A DNA stretch of 64,000 bases from Ruminococcus flavefaciens ND2009. GTDB lineage: Bacteria; Bacillota; Clostridia; Oscillospirales; Ruminococcaceae. A model generated the notes under the pieces. The model was not told where the DNA came from, ran no database searches, and saw nothing but the letters and a program-made list of their open reading frames with translations. The position numbers and the translations under genes were made by a program. Shown piece by piece: positions 52,845-62,481 of the stretch. Location of the stretch: positions 56,673-120,672 of the forward strand of contig NZ_KK211349.1 in NCBI RefSeq assembly GCF_000621785.1, written 5' to 3'. How positions within the stretch are numbered: the stretch's first letter is position 1; each line of letters opens with the position of its first letter.

Positions 52845-55253
52845 TCATCTTAAATGCCAGATGTTGTCGGCGTATTCCGTTACAGCGCGGTCTGCCGAGA
52901 AGATACCTGCGCCTGCGATATTGTTGAGTGACATCTTAGCCCACTTCAGCTTATCGTTGTAGCACTCAGTGATATACTGCTGTGCATTTCTGTAGCTGTC
53001 GAAGTCGGCAAGCACCATATAGGGGTCTCTGTCCTTCAGTGAATTTGCCACATCGTTGAAGGTACAGCCGTTTATGCCGTGGTACATACGGTCGATAGCC
53101 TCGTGGATTCGTCCGTCATTGTTGTAGCGCTCGCAGGGATTGTAGCCTCTTGCCCTGAGGTCGTTTACCTCGGGAGTCGTCATGCCGAAGATAACGATGT
53201 TATCGTCGCCGCAGGCTTCCTTTATCTCGATGTTGGCACCGTCGAGAGTACCAAGTGTGACTGCGCCGTTGAGCATGAGCTTCATATTGCCCGTACCCGA
53301 AGCCTCTGTACCCGCAAGGGAGATCTGTTCGGAAACGTCGGAAGCAGGCATAAGGTGCTCTGAGAGAGTTACGCAGTAATTCTCAAGGAACACAACTGAG
53401 AGCTTCTGGTTGATCCTGGGGTTCTTTCTTATCTCCTCGGAGATAGCCCAGATGAGCTTTATTATCTGCTTTGCCAGATAATAGCCGGGAGCTGCCTTTG
53501 CTGCGAAGATATAGGTCTTGGGAGTAAAGGGAGCATCGGGGTCATTGAGGAGATATGCGTAATCCGTAAGGATATTCATGACATTGAGGTGCTGTCTCTT
53601 GTATTCGTGGAGACGCTTTACCTGAACGTCGAAAATACTGTCTGTATTGAGTATGATGCCGGATCCGTTCTTGACGTATTTTGCGAAGGCTTCCTTGTTT
53701 GCCTTCTTTACGTCCATGAGCTTTGTGAGGACCTCCTTATCGTCCTGGAACTTGCGGAACTTTTCAAGCTCTGCGCCGTCCTTGATGAACTTGGGACCGA
53801 TAGTGTCCTTCAGCAGCTTTGTAAGTCCCGGATTGGACTGATAGAGCCATCTTCTGTATGCGATACCGTTGGTGACGTTCTTGAACTTCTCGGGAGTATT
53901 CTCGTATTCGTCATGGAATACAGAGTCCTTGATTATCTGCGAGTGGAGCTTGGAAACGCCGTTTACGCTGTGTGAAGCCGCAACGCAGAGTGTAGCCATG
54001 TGTATCTGGTTGTCCTTGATGATGGACATACGGGTAGTCTTTGCGCTGTCGCCGCCGTTTCTCTCCATGAGAGAAGCGCAGTAGCGGTTGTTTATCTCAA
54101 CGATGATGGAGAAAATTCTCGGGATAACTGACTTTACGAGGTTAACGTCCCATTTCTCCAGAGCCTCAGCCATAACTGTATGGTTTGTGTAGGCGAAGGT
54201 CTTTGTCACGATGTCCCATGACTTCTCCCAGCTGTATCCGCAGTCGTCAAGGAGTATGCGCATGAGCTCGGGGATAGCAAGGGTGGGGTGAGTATCGTTT
54301 ATGTGGATAGCCACCTTGTCAGCCAGGTTTTCAAGGGTGCCGTAAACGTTCATGTGGGTGTTTACGATGTCGCCGATGGAAGCTGCGCAGAGGAAGTACT
54401 GCTGGCGGAGACGGAGGCTCTTGCCCTCCAGGTGGTTGTCGTTGGGGTAGAGTATCTTCGAGATGGCGTTTGCGATGGAGTTCTGGGCAAGAGCGCTCTC
54501 ATAGTTGCCCTTGTTGAACATTTCCATATCGAAGTTGGGCGCCTTTGCGGACCATAGACGGAGCACGGAAACTCCTTCTGAGTCGTAGCCCGAAACGTAC
54601 ATATCGTAGGGCGTAGCCACAACGGTATTGTAGTTAACATGAGAGATGTAGTGATACTGGTTGTCCCAGTACTCCTGAAGGTCGCCCTCAAAGTGGACGT
54701 CGATGGAGAGCTCGGGCTTGGGCACCAGCCATACTGAGCCGCCGGGGAGCCAGTTGTCGGGGAGCTCTGTCTGCCAGCCGTCCTCCAGCTTCTGCTGGAA
54801 GATGCCGTACTCATAGCAGATAGAATAGCCCATTGCGGGGAAGCCCATGGTAGCAAGACCGTCAAGGTAGCAGGCAGCAAGTCTTCCCAGACCGCCGTTG
54901 CCCAGACCTGCATCGGGCTCGTTTTCGTATATCTTATCGAGATTGATGTCATACTGCTTCAGCATGGACTTTATGCCGTCAGCAAGCTCGAGATTGTAGA
55001 TGCTTGTTTTGAGGGAGCGTCCCATGAGGAACTCCATTGAAAGGTAGTAGATCTGCTTACCGCCCACCGAGTGGGTGTGATTGATGAAGCTCTGCCTCTT
55101 TGCACCAAGAATTTCCACGATTATCGAGGAAAGAACATGGTAAACCTGCTTGTCTGAAGCTTCCTCGGGAGAAACGCTGTACAAAAGCTGAAGTTTTCTC
55201 GGGAACTCTTCCTTGATCCTGTCCATGAGAGGGTTTGCTTTTTTTGTAGCCAT
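52845..55253 (-). CDS. glgP: Glycogen/starch/alpha-glucan phosphorylase
   Basis: The 802-residue product is a GT35 phosphorylase with QIYYLSMEFLMGRSL, NDTHPTLAIPELMRIL and the PLP-lysine segment EASGTGNMKLMLNGAVTLGT. It releases glucose-1-phosphate from storage glucan in the cytoplasm. It has its own promoter and terminator. Confidence 0.96.
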   Translation of the reverse strand: MATKKANPLMDRIKEEFPRKLQLLYSVSPEEASDKQVYHVLSSIIVEILGAKRQSFINHTHSVGGKQIYYLSMEFLMGRSLKTSIYNLELADGIKSMLKQYDINLDKIYENEPDAGLGNGGLGRLAACYLDGLATMGFPAMGYSICYEYGIFQQKLEDGWQTELPDNWLPGGSVWLVPKPELSIDVHFEGDLQEYWDNQYHYISHVNYNTVVATPYDMYVSGYDSEGVSVLRLWSAKAPNFDMEMFNKGNYESALAQNSIANAISKILYPNDNHLEGKSLRLRQQYFLCAASIGDIVNTHMNVYGTLENLADKVAIHINDTHPTLAIPELMRILLDDCGYSWEKSWDIVTKTFAYTNHTVMAEALEKWDVNLVKSVIPRIFSIIVEINNRYCASLMERNGGDSAKTTRMSIIKDNQIHMATLCVAASHSVNGVSKLHSQIIKDSVFHDEYENTPEKFKNVTNGIAYRRWLYQSNPGLTKLLKDTIGPKFIKDGAELEKFRKFQDDKEVLTKLMDVKKANKEAFAKYVKNGSGIILNTDSIFDVQVKRLHEYKRQHLNVMNILTDYAYLLNDPDAPFTPKTYIFAAKAAPGYYLAKQIIKLIWAISEEIRKNPRINQKLSVVFLENYCVTLSEHLMPASDVSEQISLAGTEASGTGNMKLMLNGAVTLGTLDGANIEIKEACGDDNIVIFGMTTPEVNDLRARGYNPCERYNNDGRIHEAIDRMYHGINGCTFNDVANSLKDRDPYMVLADFDSYRNAQQYITECYNDKLKWAKMSLNNIAGAGIFSADRAVTEYADNIWHLR

Positions 55254-55374
55254 ATCTGATCTCCATTCTGCCGCAGAAGCGGCGTTATTACCTTTTGTAT
55301 AACTCGCCCTTCCTATAACAAACGTGCTTTCGGGAAATGGGGAGAAATTATTCTACAAGCGGTATACATCTTTA

Positions 55375-55403
55375 ATTATACTATGATTTATAAGATATTT
55401 CAA
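55375..55403 (-). promoter_or_regulatory. Putative glgP promoter
   Basis: On the minus strand TTGAAA, 17-bp spacer, TATAAT. The divergent gap 55254-55726 holds this, the promoter below and otherwise A/T-rich sequence with no supported gene. Confidence 0.75.
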
Positions 55404-55612
55404 GTGCTTATTTCAACAAATATTTGTCCACTAAATTTATATATTGCGGAAAATCGCCAAAAACTCAGCATGACCTGTCCCGAAGCTGCGTTTTTGTATT
55501 GTGCATATTGACTGAATGAGAGATAAGCGGAGTTCATATTTGTGCAGAAACACGAAAAAATTTGGTTTGAAAAAATTTTCTATATTTTTAAAAGATAAAA
55601 CTTAGAAAATGT

Positions 55613-55641
55613 TTGAAATTTGTAATAATATGTGATATAAT
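55613..55641 (+). promoter_or_regulatory. Putative promoter for the signal-peptidase-like gene
   Basis: TTGAAA, 17-bp spacer, TATAAT, 86 bases before ATG 55727. Confidence 0.75.
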
Positions 55642-55726
55642 AGATAAAGCGGTTCCCGAAAAACAGAGCCGCAGAGAAAAAAGTGTAGAAAAAGACAACA
55701 AAAGAAAATGAAAAAGGTGATGTAAA

Positions 55727-56935
55727 ATGGAAAAGAAAAAGCGTTTCTCGGTACTTAAGTTCGTTCTTATCGTGATCTGTATCATTCTGATCGTTATCTC
55801 GATATTTGTAAATATTGCATTCTCGGGCGGCAAGACCCCCAAGCTCTTCGGAAACTATGTTTACGTTGTGAAGGAATCCGACAACATGGGCAACAACGTA
55901 AGCACAGGTGCGGCTCTTATAGCTCCCGACGCTAAGGATCTCACTATCGCAAAGGGCGACATCGTTCTCGCCTATCCCGCTGCCGAGCCCGACAAGCTCC
56001 GCGTTCTCAGTATCTACGACATCGTTACCGCTGAGGACGGCACAGAAAAGTACGTTACCGCAGACGCTACCAATGTTGGCAGCTCTGAGCCCATAACCAA
56101 GGACAAGATCGCTGCTCTCTGCACAGGTCATACCCAGAGCGACGAGATCGGCGGACTTATAAGATTTGCTTCGGGCATCAAGGGCATACTGGCACTTCTG
56201 GTGCTCCCCTGCGTGCTCCTGGTGATCTTCCTCATTGCAAAGATCGCTTCCAACAAGGGCGATGACGACGATGAGTTCGGCTTCTACGAGTACGACGAGA
56301 AGGAAAAGGAAAGAGCAGACTTCGAGAGCAGGAAGAATATCCACGACAAGACTGCCAATCCCCTGTTTGAGCCTTCTCAGGAGATCCAGCCCAGCAACGA
56401 GCTTGAGCGCAAGAAGATGTCCATTGCCGAGAACTTCAGTCAGAAGAAGGTAAATCCCGATTCTCCCTATCAGAAGGAGAAGGAGCGCACAATGCAGTTC
56501 AAGGCACAGCGCAGTGCCGAGAGCACATTTGCTGCAAGAAATGTGGGCGGTTCATCGTCTACAGCTCCCACAGCCGACGCCCTCAGAGAGGAAATGCTCC
56601 GCAAGACAGCCGAGGCTGAGCGCACAGGCACCTTCAACATCAAGACCACAAGCACTCCTCAGCAGGCACCTTCCGAGCCTGTAAGCGATAACACAGGTAT
56701 CCTCTCAAAGAGCCAGCTTGCAGAGATGTCAAGAAATGACGTTCCCAAGACAACTCCTCTGAGAAGCCAGTCCGCTCCTTCAACAGCAGCTCCCAAGCCG
56801 CCCAGAAAGAGCAGCACACCTGATATTTCTGACATCATCAGCAAGACCGAGCACAACGAGCGCAAGAAGAAGGCTGCGGATATGTCCGTTGACGACCTTC
56901 TCAAGCTCATTGAGGAAGAGAAGAACAAGCTCTGA
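55727..56935 (+). CDS. Signal-peptidase-like (SipW-fold) membrane protein with long cytoplasmic tail
   Basis: The 402-residue product has a membrane helix (about 10-32), an external domain of about 110 residues with LTIAKGDIVLAYPAAEPDKLRV and ITKDKIAALCTG, which follows the strand order of SipW-type signal peptidases, a second helix (about 152-172) and a 230-residue polar tail rich in Ser, Pro, Lys and Glu. The catalytic Ser-Met of signal peptidases is not found where expected (MGNNVSTGAALI). It may be an inactive relative. Strong promoter and terminator, single gene. Confidence 0.65.
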   Translation: MEKKKRFSVLKFVLIVICIILIVISIFVNIAFSGGKTPKLFGNYVYVVKESDNMGNNVSTGAALIAPDAKDLTIAKGDIVLAYPAAEPDKLRVLSIYDIVTAEDGTEKYVTADATNVGSSEPITKDKIAALCTGHTQSDEIGGLIRFASGIKGILALLVLPCVLLVIFLIAKIASNKGDDDDEFGFYEYDEKEKERADFESRKNIHDKTANPLFEPSQEIQPSNELERKKMSIAENFSQKKVNPDSPYQKEKERTMQFKAQRSAESTFAARNVGGSSSTAPTADALREEMLRKTAEAERTGTFNIKTTSTPQQAPSEPVSDNTGILSKSQLAEMSRNDVPKTTPLRSQSAPSTAAPKPPRKSSTPDISDIISKTEHNERKKKAADMSVDDLLKLIEEEKNKL

Positions 56936-56945
56936 TAAAAACATC

Positions 56946-56975
56946 AAAGGCAGACCAAAACGGTCTGCCTTTTTA
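56946..56975 (+). terminator. Terminator
   Basis: AAAGGCAGACC, loop AAAAC, GGTCTGCC and T run. The convergent gene at 56996 lies just beyond. Confidence 0.9.
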
Positions 56976-56995
56976 TTATTGTCCGATATCTGGTA

Positions 56996-57790
56996 TTATA
57001 TTCCTGCTTCGTGAAAAGCGAATATAAACAGCGCCATTAGCGCAAGAGGACCTCCGATAAGGAACAGTGCGCGGAGCAGGGCTCCTGCCAGTGACTCCTT
57101 TTCAGCTTCGGGGTCATTTATTATTTTTGGATCTTCCGGGTCTACGAATATATCGTAGCTGTCCCCTTCCACACGGAATGCCTGAGTGAGACCGCCCTGT
57201 GCCGTATATTTCACGCCGTCAAAGGTGTATTCGTAGGTGGGACGGTACTTTACGCTGGTGATTCTGCCGTTTGTAGCGGCGGTTTCGGTGGTCATGCTCT
57301 TGCAGACCGCGGAAACATGAGCCGTACAGTTATCCTTTGATACAAGGGCGTGCTTTATGCCTGCCGAGGCGTAGTAGGCTCCGATACACGCAAAAGCCAG
57401 GGGTATACCATAGGCGAACAGCTTTACCATCTTCATTTTCATGTTGTCGCCGCCTGTCAGCACCATACGGGTACAAACGAAGCCTGCAACACCTATTGCT
57501 AACGCTACGAATGAGCCTGCCTGAAGCTTCTTCCCCTTGATAAGGTCGGAGATCATGGTGATGAGTCCGATGCCGCTGAACAGGGCGAAAAATGCGTATA
57601 CAGCCTTGTACTGCTCGCCGCTGCGGTTTCCCATCACAAACATATATATAACGCCCACTGCGAACAATATCAGCACAAGTATACCCGTGATCGTATCAAT
57701 GACCTTGAATTCCTTGCTGTTTTCGGGCTTTTCGTCGGGATACAGACCGTTTTCGTCGTAATTCATGGGCTGGTCATCGTATTTTTTCAT
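56996..57790 (-). CDS. DUF3592-like membrane protein
   Basis: The 264-residue product has a polar N-terminus, about five membrane segments and a domain between the fourth and fifth, YEYTFDGVKYTAQGGL and YDIFVDPEDPKI, typical of DUF3592. Function is unknown. It lies 52 bases after a membrane-bound XRE regulator on the same strand and could be its target or partner. Confidence 0.8.
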   Translation of the reverse strand: MKKYDDQPMNYDENGLYPDEKPENSKEFKVIDTITGILVLILFAVGVIYMFVMGNRSGEQYKAVYAFFALFSGIGLITMISDLIKGKKLQAGSFVALAIGVAGFVCTRMVLTGGDNMKMKMVKLFAYGIPLAFACIGAYYASAGIKHALVSKDNCTAHVSAVCKSMTTETAATNGRITSVKYRPTYEYTFDGVKYTAQGGLTQAFRVEGDSYDIFVDPEDPKIINDPEAEKESLAGALLRALFLIGGPLALMALFIFAFHEAGI

Positions 57791-57842
57791 GGAAATTCCC
57801 CTCCTTTGTGCTGATTATACCACGAAAGAGGGGAACTGTCAA

Positions 57843-58817
57843 TCATTCGTCCTTGTTCTTGAATACGATGGCGATAACGGGGCAGAGTATAGCGCCAAGG
57901 ACCCAGATTATCCAGGATACCTCCCAGGCGCGGGTGATGAAGCTCCAGAGCAGATATACCGCTGTTATGCAGCACCAGTAAACTGTCATTGCGGGATTGG
58001 GTCTGCCTCTGTGCTTTTTTCTCTTGCGTGTGAAGTCCTCCTCCTCAAGGAGCTTCCTGTAGCCGCCCATGATTATGCCTGTGTGAGTGAGGAAACCTAC
58101 TCCCAGAGCCACAAATCCGAAGAACAGTGCGCCGGATAAAGCATCGGCCAAGTCACTGTCGGGAGCTGCAACGTCAAGTATCATAGTGGGCAGGAATGAT
58201 AATATCAGCAGCATTACGCCGATAACGATGAATATAGTGTGCTTGGGGGTGTACTTGGTCTTTTTGTCGCCTGCCATGCCCGAAACTCCGTACTCCGTGT
58301 CGATGCCCTCTCTGCTGAGGTAGTCATAGGGCTTCATTTTCTGTCCCGAGATTATGAACAGGGCAACGCCTATGGCGACCATTATGAAAAGCAGGGGAGC
58401 TCCCAGCATATCGCTGAATTTGTCGGTGCTGTCAAGGCTTTCTATGACAATTGTGGGAACTACGCTGAGTATGCACAGAACAACTCCAATGGGTGTGCGG
58501 ACAGAGCGCTTTTCGTTTGCGGCGAGGAAGCTGTTTGCCTCCTCCATGGATACCTTTCTGAGAGGGGGCTCGGTCTCCACCGAGGGCTCAGCTGCCGGAG
58601 CAGCTCCTGCGGGAAGGTCTTCATCATCTTTAAGTAATGTATCGGTGCTCACGCTGAATATTTCCGAGAGCTGAAGTATGCGGTTGATGTCGGGAGTGGA
58701 CTGTGCGCCCTCCCACTTTGAGACCGACTGGCGGCTGACGCCCAGCTTCTCAGCCAGCTCCTCCTGTGACATACCCGATCTTTTTCTGAGTTCGATTATC
58801 TTGTCTGCAAGTATCAT
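57843..58817 (-). CDS. Membrane-anchored XRE-family regulator
   Basis: The 324-residue product begins with an XRE helix-turn-helix (LRKRSGMSQEELAEKLGVSRQSVSKWEGAQ), then a linker and about six membrane segments (from residue 107). It could sense envelope state and regulate nearby genes; the target is unknown. ATG 58817 has GGAGG upstream, and it has its own promoter. Confidence 0.88.
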   Translation of the reverse strand: MILADKIIELRKRSGMSQEELAEKLGVSRQSVSKWEGAQSTPDINRILQLSEIFSVSTDTLLKDDEDLPAGAAPAAEPSVETEPPLRKVSMEEANSFLAANEKRSVRTPIGVVLCILSVVPTIVIESLDSTDKFSDMLGAPLLFIMVAIGVALFIISGQKMKPYDYLSREGIDTEYGVSGMAGDKKTKYTPKHTIFIVIGVMLLILSFLPTMILDVAAPDSDLADALSGALFFGFVALGVGFLTHTGIIMGGYRKLLEEEDFTRKRKKHRGRPNPAMTVYWCCITAVYLLWSFITRAWEVSWIIWVLGAILCPVIAIVFKNKDE

Positions 58818-58873
58818 ATTTATTTCCTCCGTTGTGATTTTTCACGGGCAGATCCCCCGTGGTCTATGGTCTT

Positions 58874-58902
58874 ATTCTAACATTTCGGGCGGTTACATAC
58901 AA
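58874..58902 (-). promoter_or_regulatory. Putative promoter of the XRE regulator gene
   Basis: On the minus strand TTGTAT, 17-bp spacer, TAGAAT. Confidence 0.5.
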
Positions 58903-58993
58903 TCAACTGCGCTTTACAATTTGTCGCGCGGCAGTTGCAATTGCCTGTTTTTCGGTAAATTTTCAGGTGCACCAGCAAAAGTGCAAAAATATA

Positions 58994-59022
58994 TTGATTT
59001 TTCCTGCCCGATGTGGTATAAT
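58994..59022 (+). promoter_or_regulatory. Putative promoter of the small repeat-protein gene
   Basis: TTGATT, 17-bp spacer, TATAAT, 36 bases before ATG 59059. Confidence 0.7.
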
Positions 59023-59058
59023 ATAAGTACAAATTTTTACGAAAGAAGGTATCCCCCT

Positions 59059-59265
59059 ATGGAGATCAAAAAAGCAGTAGAAGCAGTTGAAAAGAAAACA
59101 GGCATCGACCTCCCCGATGAGAAGATCGAGAAGACAATTTCCAAGGTCGCTACTAAGGAAAACATCGATAAGGTAAAGGATGTAGTCGGCAAGGTGGCTA
59201 CCAAGGAGAACCTCGAAAAGGTAAAGGACAAGGTAGAGGACATCGTTGAGAAGATCAAGAAGTGA
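59059..59265 (+). CDS. Small Lys/Val repeat protein
   Basis: The 68-residue product is nearly all Lys, Glu, Val, Asp and Ile with a repeated unit, KVATKENIDKVKDVV followed by KVATKENLEKVKDKV, which suggests amphipathic helices. No known family. It is monocistronic with a strong promoter and terminator, so it may be abundant. GAAGG lies nine bases before the ATG. Confidence 0.75.
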   Translation: MEIKKAVEAVEKKTGIDLPDEKIEKTISKVATKENIDKVKDVVGKVATKENLEKVKDKVEDIVEKIKK

Positions 59266-59272
59266 TCGGAAA

Positions 59273-59299
59273 GGGGCATTGCGGAAATGCCCCTTTTTT
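59273..59299 (+). terminator. Terminator after the small repeat-protein gene
   Basis: GGGGCATT, loop, AATGCCCC, then six T. Confidence 0.9.
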
Positions 59300-59321
59300 A
59301 TTGATGAAAGGAGAAGGAGCC

Positions 59322-59807
59322 ATGCTGAAAAAGATACTCAGCGGCGAAGCCTGTGCAAAGTGCCGCCTGTGCTGTATATTCGACCGCTATGACGTCTGGG
59401 AGACTCCCGTTTTCACCGCGGAGCTCTGCGAGAGGATAAAGGCTGCCCGTCCGCAGACCGAGTTCGTCACCAAGGACGGGGGCTACATATTCAGAGTGGG
59501 CGAGCTGAAGGGGGACGAGCTGTTCTCATGTCCCGCCCTTACGGACAAGGGCTGTATGCTTGGGGACGACAAGCCCTTTGACTGCCGTATCTGGCCCTAC
59601 CGCATAATGGAGGTGGGGGGCAGACGCGCCATAACCTTTGCGTCCATCTGCGATGAGCTCTACCACAGACCCCTTTCACAGCTTGTGGACTTCCTCAGGG
59701 AGGGACTGGCGGACACTATCTTCGCCTACGCCGACCTCCACCCCGAGATAGTCAAGCCCTACTACGAGGGCTATCCTGTACTGCTCTTTGAGAGAAAGCT
59801 CCTTTAA
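59322..59807 (+). CDS. YkgJ-family cysteine cluster protein
   Basis: The 161-residue product (ATG 59322, AGGAG upstream) has CAKCRLCCIFDRYD near the start, then CPALTDKGCMLGDDKPFDCRIWPYR, the multiple-cysteine pattern of YkgJ proteins thought to bind iron-sulfur or zinc. Function is unknown. Confidence 0.85.
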   Translation: MLKKILSGEACAKCRLCCIFDRYDVWETPVFTAELCERIKAARPQTEFVTKDGGYIFRVGELKGDELFSCPALTDKGCMLGDDKPFDCRIWPYRIMEVGGRRAITFASICDELYHRPLSQLVDFLREGLADTIFAYADLHPEIVKPYYEGYPVLLFERKLL

Positions 59808-59819
59808 AATATTCAGAAA

Positions 59820-59844
59820 AAAACGGGCATTAAGCCCGTTTTTA
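59820..59844. terminator. Shared terminator between the YkgJ-type gene and recR
   Basis: AACGGGC, loop ATTAA, GCCCGTT, with A and T runs on both sides. Confidence 0.85.
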
Positions 59845-60444
59845 CATATCATTCCTGTTTTCGAGCGCCTTGAAAAGCGTAACCTCGTCGGCGTATTCCA
59901 GGATACCGCCAACGGGAAGTCCGAATGCGAGACGGGTCACCTTTATGCCCATGGGCTTCAGCAGACCTGCTATATACATTGCGGTGGCGTCGCCCTCAAC
60001 AGTGGGGTTAGTCGCCATGATGACCTCCTGAACTCCCCCTTCGGCTATCCTTGCCAGGAGCTCCTTTACGCGGAGCTTGTCGGGAGTTATGCCGTCCATG
60101 GGTGACAGGAGACCGTGGAGCACATGATATACTCCCCCGTATTCTCTTGTACGCTCAAAGGCAGTTACGTCCTTGGGGTTCTCGACCACGCAGATAACGC
60201 TCCTGTCGCGCTGGGGATCGTCGCAGATAGGGCAAATATCCCTCTCTGTCAGATTCTGGCAGCACTTGCAGCAGTGAACGTTCTTCTTAGCGTCGATAAG
60301 CGCCTTTGCAAAGTCCTCAACGGCTTCCTCGTCCATTGACATGACGTGATAAGCCAGCCTCTGTGCGGACTTCATGCCGATACCGGGGAGAGAAGCGAAC
60401 TTCTCAGCCAGTATGACCAGCGGGAGCGCGTTATGATCTGCCAT
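59842..60444 (-). CDS. recR: Recombination protein RecR
   Basis: The 200-residue product has the HhH region LASLPGIGMKSAQRLAYHV, zinc motif CCKCCQNLTERDICPIC and the TOPRIM core ICVVENPKDVTAFER and MATNPTVEGDATA. It acts with RecF and RecO in gap repair. Tightly follows ybaB (6 bases), as in Bacillus dnaX-yaaK-recR. Confidence 0.96.
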   Translation of the reverse strand: MADHNALPLVILAEKFASLPGIGMKSAQRLAYHVMSMDEEAVEDFAKALIDAKKNVHCCKCCQNLTERDICPICDDPQRDRSVICVVENPKDVTAFERTREYGGVYHVLHGLLSPMDGITPDKLRVKELLARIAEGGVQEVIMATNPTVEGDATAMYIAGLLKPMGIKVTRLAFGLPVGGILEYADEVTLFKALENRNDM

Positions 60445-60450
60445 TATCTA

Positions 60451-60801
60451 TCAGAAAAGACCGGGGAGAGAAACTCCGCCTGTGATCTTGCTCATCTCTG
60501 TCTCTGTTGTGTTCTCAACATTGTTGATAGCCTCGTTGACAGCGCTGATGATGAGATCCTGAAGCATATCGATGTCCTCGGGGTCAACTACCTCGGGCTT
60601 GAGTGTGAGAGACTTGATGGTCTTCTTGCCTGAGATGGTGACTTCAACAGCACCGCCGCCTGCGGTTGCAGAGAACTCTCTTGCCTCGATGTCCTCCTGG
60701 AGCTCTGTGATCTGATCCTGCATCTTCTGAGCCTGCTTGATCATCTGGTTCATATTCTGGGCGCCGCCGCCGTTTACGTTCCTTGGTATTCTTGCTTTCA
60801 T
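60451..60801 (-). CDS. ybaB: YbaB/EbfC nucleoid-associated protein
   Basis: The 116-residue product has the family core MNQMIKQAQKMQDQITELQEDI and GGGAVEVTISGKKTIKSLTLKPEVVDPEDI. It binds DNA as a dimer. A GGAG lies before ATG 60801; the gene sits between dnaX and recR. Confidence 0.95.
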   Translation of the reverse strand: MKARIPRNVNGGGAQNMNQMIKQAQKMQDQITELQEDIEAREFSATAGGGAVEVTISGKKTIKSLTLKPEVVDPEDIDMLQDLIISAVNEAINNVENTTETEMSKITGGVSLPGLF

Positions 60802-60860
60802 TTTAAATTCTCCTTTGAAAATTTGATTTCATATTTATATAAAGCAAATAGTATTTGCTT

Positions 60861-62468
60861 TTAAGCGTTTTCCTTTTCCACAGCTGTCTCTATCTTGCTC
60901 TCCATAGCCTTTTTGATGATGCTCTCGGCGAGGTTTTTCTGCTCGTTGACGGTGGTAGCGCACTTTGCCTTGATGATGAAGCGCTGTCCCAGCACCTTTG
61001 TGATGGCAGTACCCAGTGACTGAGCGTTCTCCTTGACTTTGAACAGCTCCATGAAGAAGCGGTTCTGGGCGGTTATGAAGATATAGTTGCCTGCGATGCC
61101 TGCGAATGAGCCGTCAAGGCTTCCCGCAACGGCAGGATTGATGCTCTTGAACTCCTCAAGGACCTCTCCCCAGCGCTCGCAGGGGATAATATCCTCGGAT
61201 CTCAGCTTTTTCAGGTCGATAGTGGGGACTATCTTCTCATCCGAGGGTGCGGCACTTGCCTCAAGGACCTCGGGCTGCTCGGGAGCCTGACCTGCGGCGG
61301 CTCTCGGTGCGGAAGCTATCTTGTCCTCCAACTGTTTTATTTTATCATATATTTCTGAATTGTCAATACCCTGAACTGTTTTTGCGGGGCCTGAGCACAG
61401 TTTTATCAGTGTCATCTCGAACTCCACGCGCTTGTTCATGGCTCTCTGCATATGCTCGCGGCACTCCTGAAGTGCGGAAAGTCTGTCCATAACAGTGGAG
61501 AGGTCGGTCTTTTCCGCAAGAGCTTTAAGACGCTCCAGCTCGTCGGGCATACATACTATGAGCTTTTCCGCGGTATCGGGCGAAGCCTTTATGAGCATGA
61601 CGTTGCGGAGCTGAGTGATAAGCTCCTCACAGAGCCTTGTCAGATCCTTTGACATATCGTAGAGTGTGGCTGTGACACCGAGAGCCTTTGGGGCGTCGGA
61701 GTCGGATATAGCCTCAAGCATATCGTAGAGGTAGTCTCTGCCTGCGATACCTGCGGCAGTGGATACAGCCTCGGCGTTTATGACCTCGGCACATACGGAG
61801 CACTGGTCCAGAAGTGAAACAGCGTCACGCATACCGCCGTCGGCAAGCTTTGCTATCATGGCGGCGCCGTCCTCGGTGAGGTTAAGCTCCTCCTGCTGAG
61901 CGATATAGCTTATCCTCTTTGCGATGTCCTCAGCCTTGATCCTGCGGAAATCGTAGCGCTGACAGCGTGAGACGATGGTAGCAGGCACCTTGTGTATCTC
62001 GGTGGTGGCAAGGATGAACTTCACATAGGGAGGGGGCTCCTCCATTATTTTAAGGAGGGCATTGAAGGCTCCCTGAGAGAGCATGTGCACCTCATCTATA
62101 ATGTATATCTTGTAGGCTCCGCGCTCGGGAGTATAAACTGCGGCATCGCGGAGGTCGCGGATATTGTCCACGCCGTTGTTGGAAGCGGCGTCAATTTCCA
62201 CTATATCGGTAAGTGCGCCGCTGTCGGCGTCACGGCATATATCACATTCAAGGCAGGGATTGCCGTCCTTCATATTGCGGCAGTTCACCGCCTTTGCAAG
62301 GATACGGGCGCAGGTGGTCTTACCCGTGCCTCTCGAACCCGTGAAAAGGTATGCGTGGGCAGTCTTTCCGCTGATTATCTGATTTTTCAGGGCTTCTGTA
62401 GTGTATTCCTGAGAGATGACGTCATCAAATGTCAGAGGACGCCACTTGCGGTAAAGTGCCTTGTACAC
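60861..62468 (-). CDS. dnaX: DNA polymerase III gamma/tau subunit
   Basis: The 535-residue product has the AAA+ clamp-loader core: YRKWRPLTFDDVISQEYT, GSRGTGKTTCARILA, zinc cysteines in NPCLECDICRDA, DEVHMLSQGAFNALLK and the sensor region. It loads the beta clamp. The C-terminal part is the lineage-variable tau region. Confidence 0.96.
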   Translation of the reverse strand: MYKALYRKWRPLTFDDVISQEYTTEALKNQIISGKTAHAYLFTGSRGTGKTTCARILAKAVNCRNMKDGNPCLECDICRDADSGALTDIVEIDAASNNGVDNIRDLRDAAVYTPERGAYKIYIIDEVHMLSQGAFNALLKIMEEPPPYVKFILATTEIHKVPATIVSRCQRYDFRRIKAEDIAKRISYIAQQEELNLTEDGAAMIAKLADGGMRDAVSLLDQCSVCAEVINAEAVSTAAGIAGRDYLYDMLEAISDSDAPKALGVTATLYDMSKDLTRLCEELITQLRNVMLIKASPDTAEKLIVCMPDELERLKALAEKTDLSTVMDRLSALQECREHMQRAMNKRVEFEMTLIKLCSGPAKTVQGIDNSEIYDKIKQLEDKIASAPRAAAGQAPEQPEVLEASAAPSDEKIVPTIDLKKLRSEDIIPCERWGEVLEEFKSINPAVAGSLDGSFAGIAGNYIFITAQNRFFMELFKVKENAQSLGTAITKVLGQRFIIKAKCATTVNEQKNLAESIIKKAMESKIETAVEKENA

Positions 62469-62481
62469 AGCTTTTCTCCTT

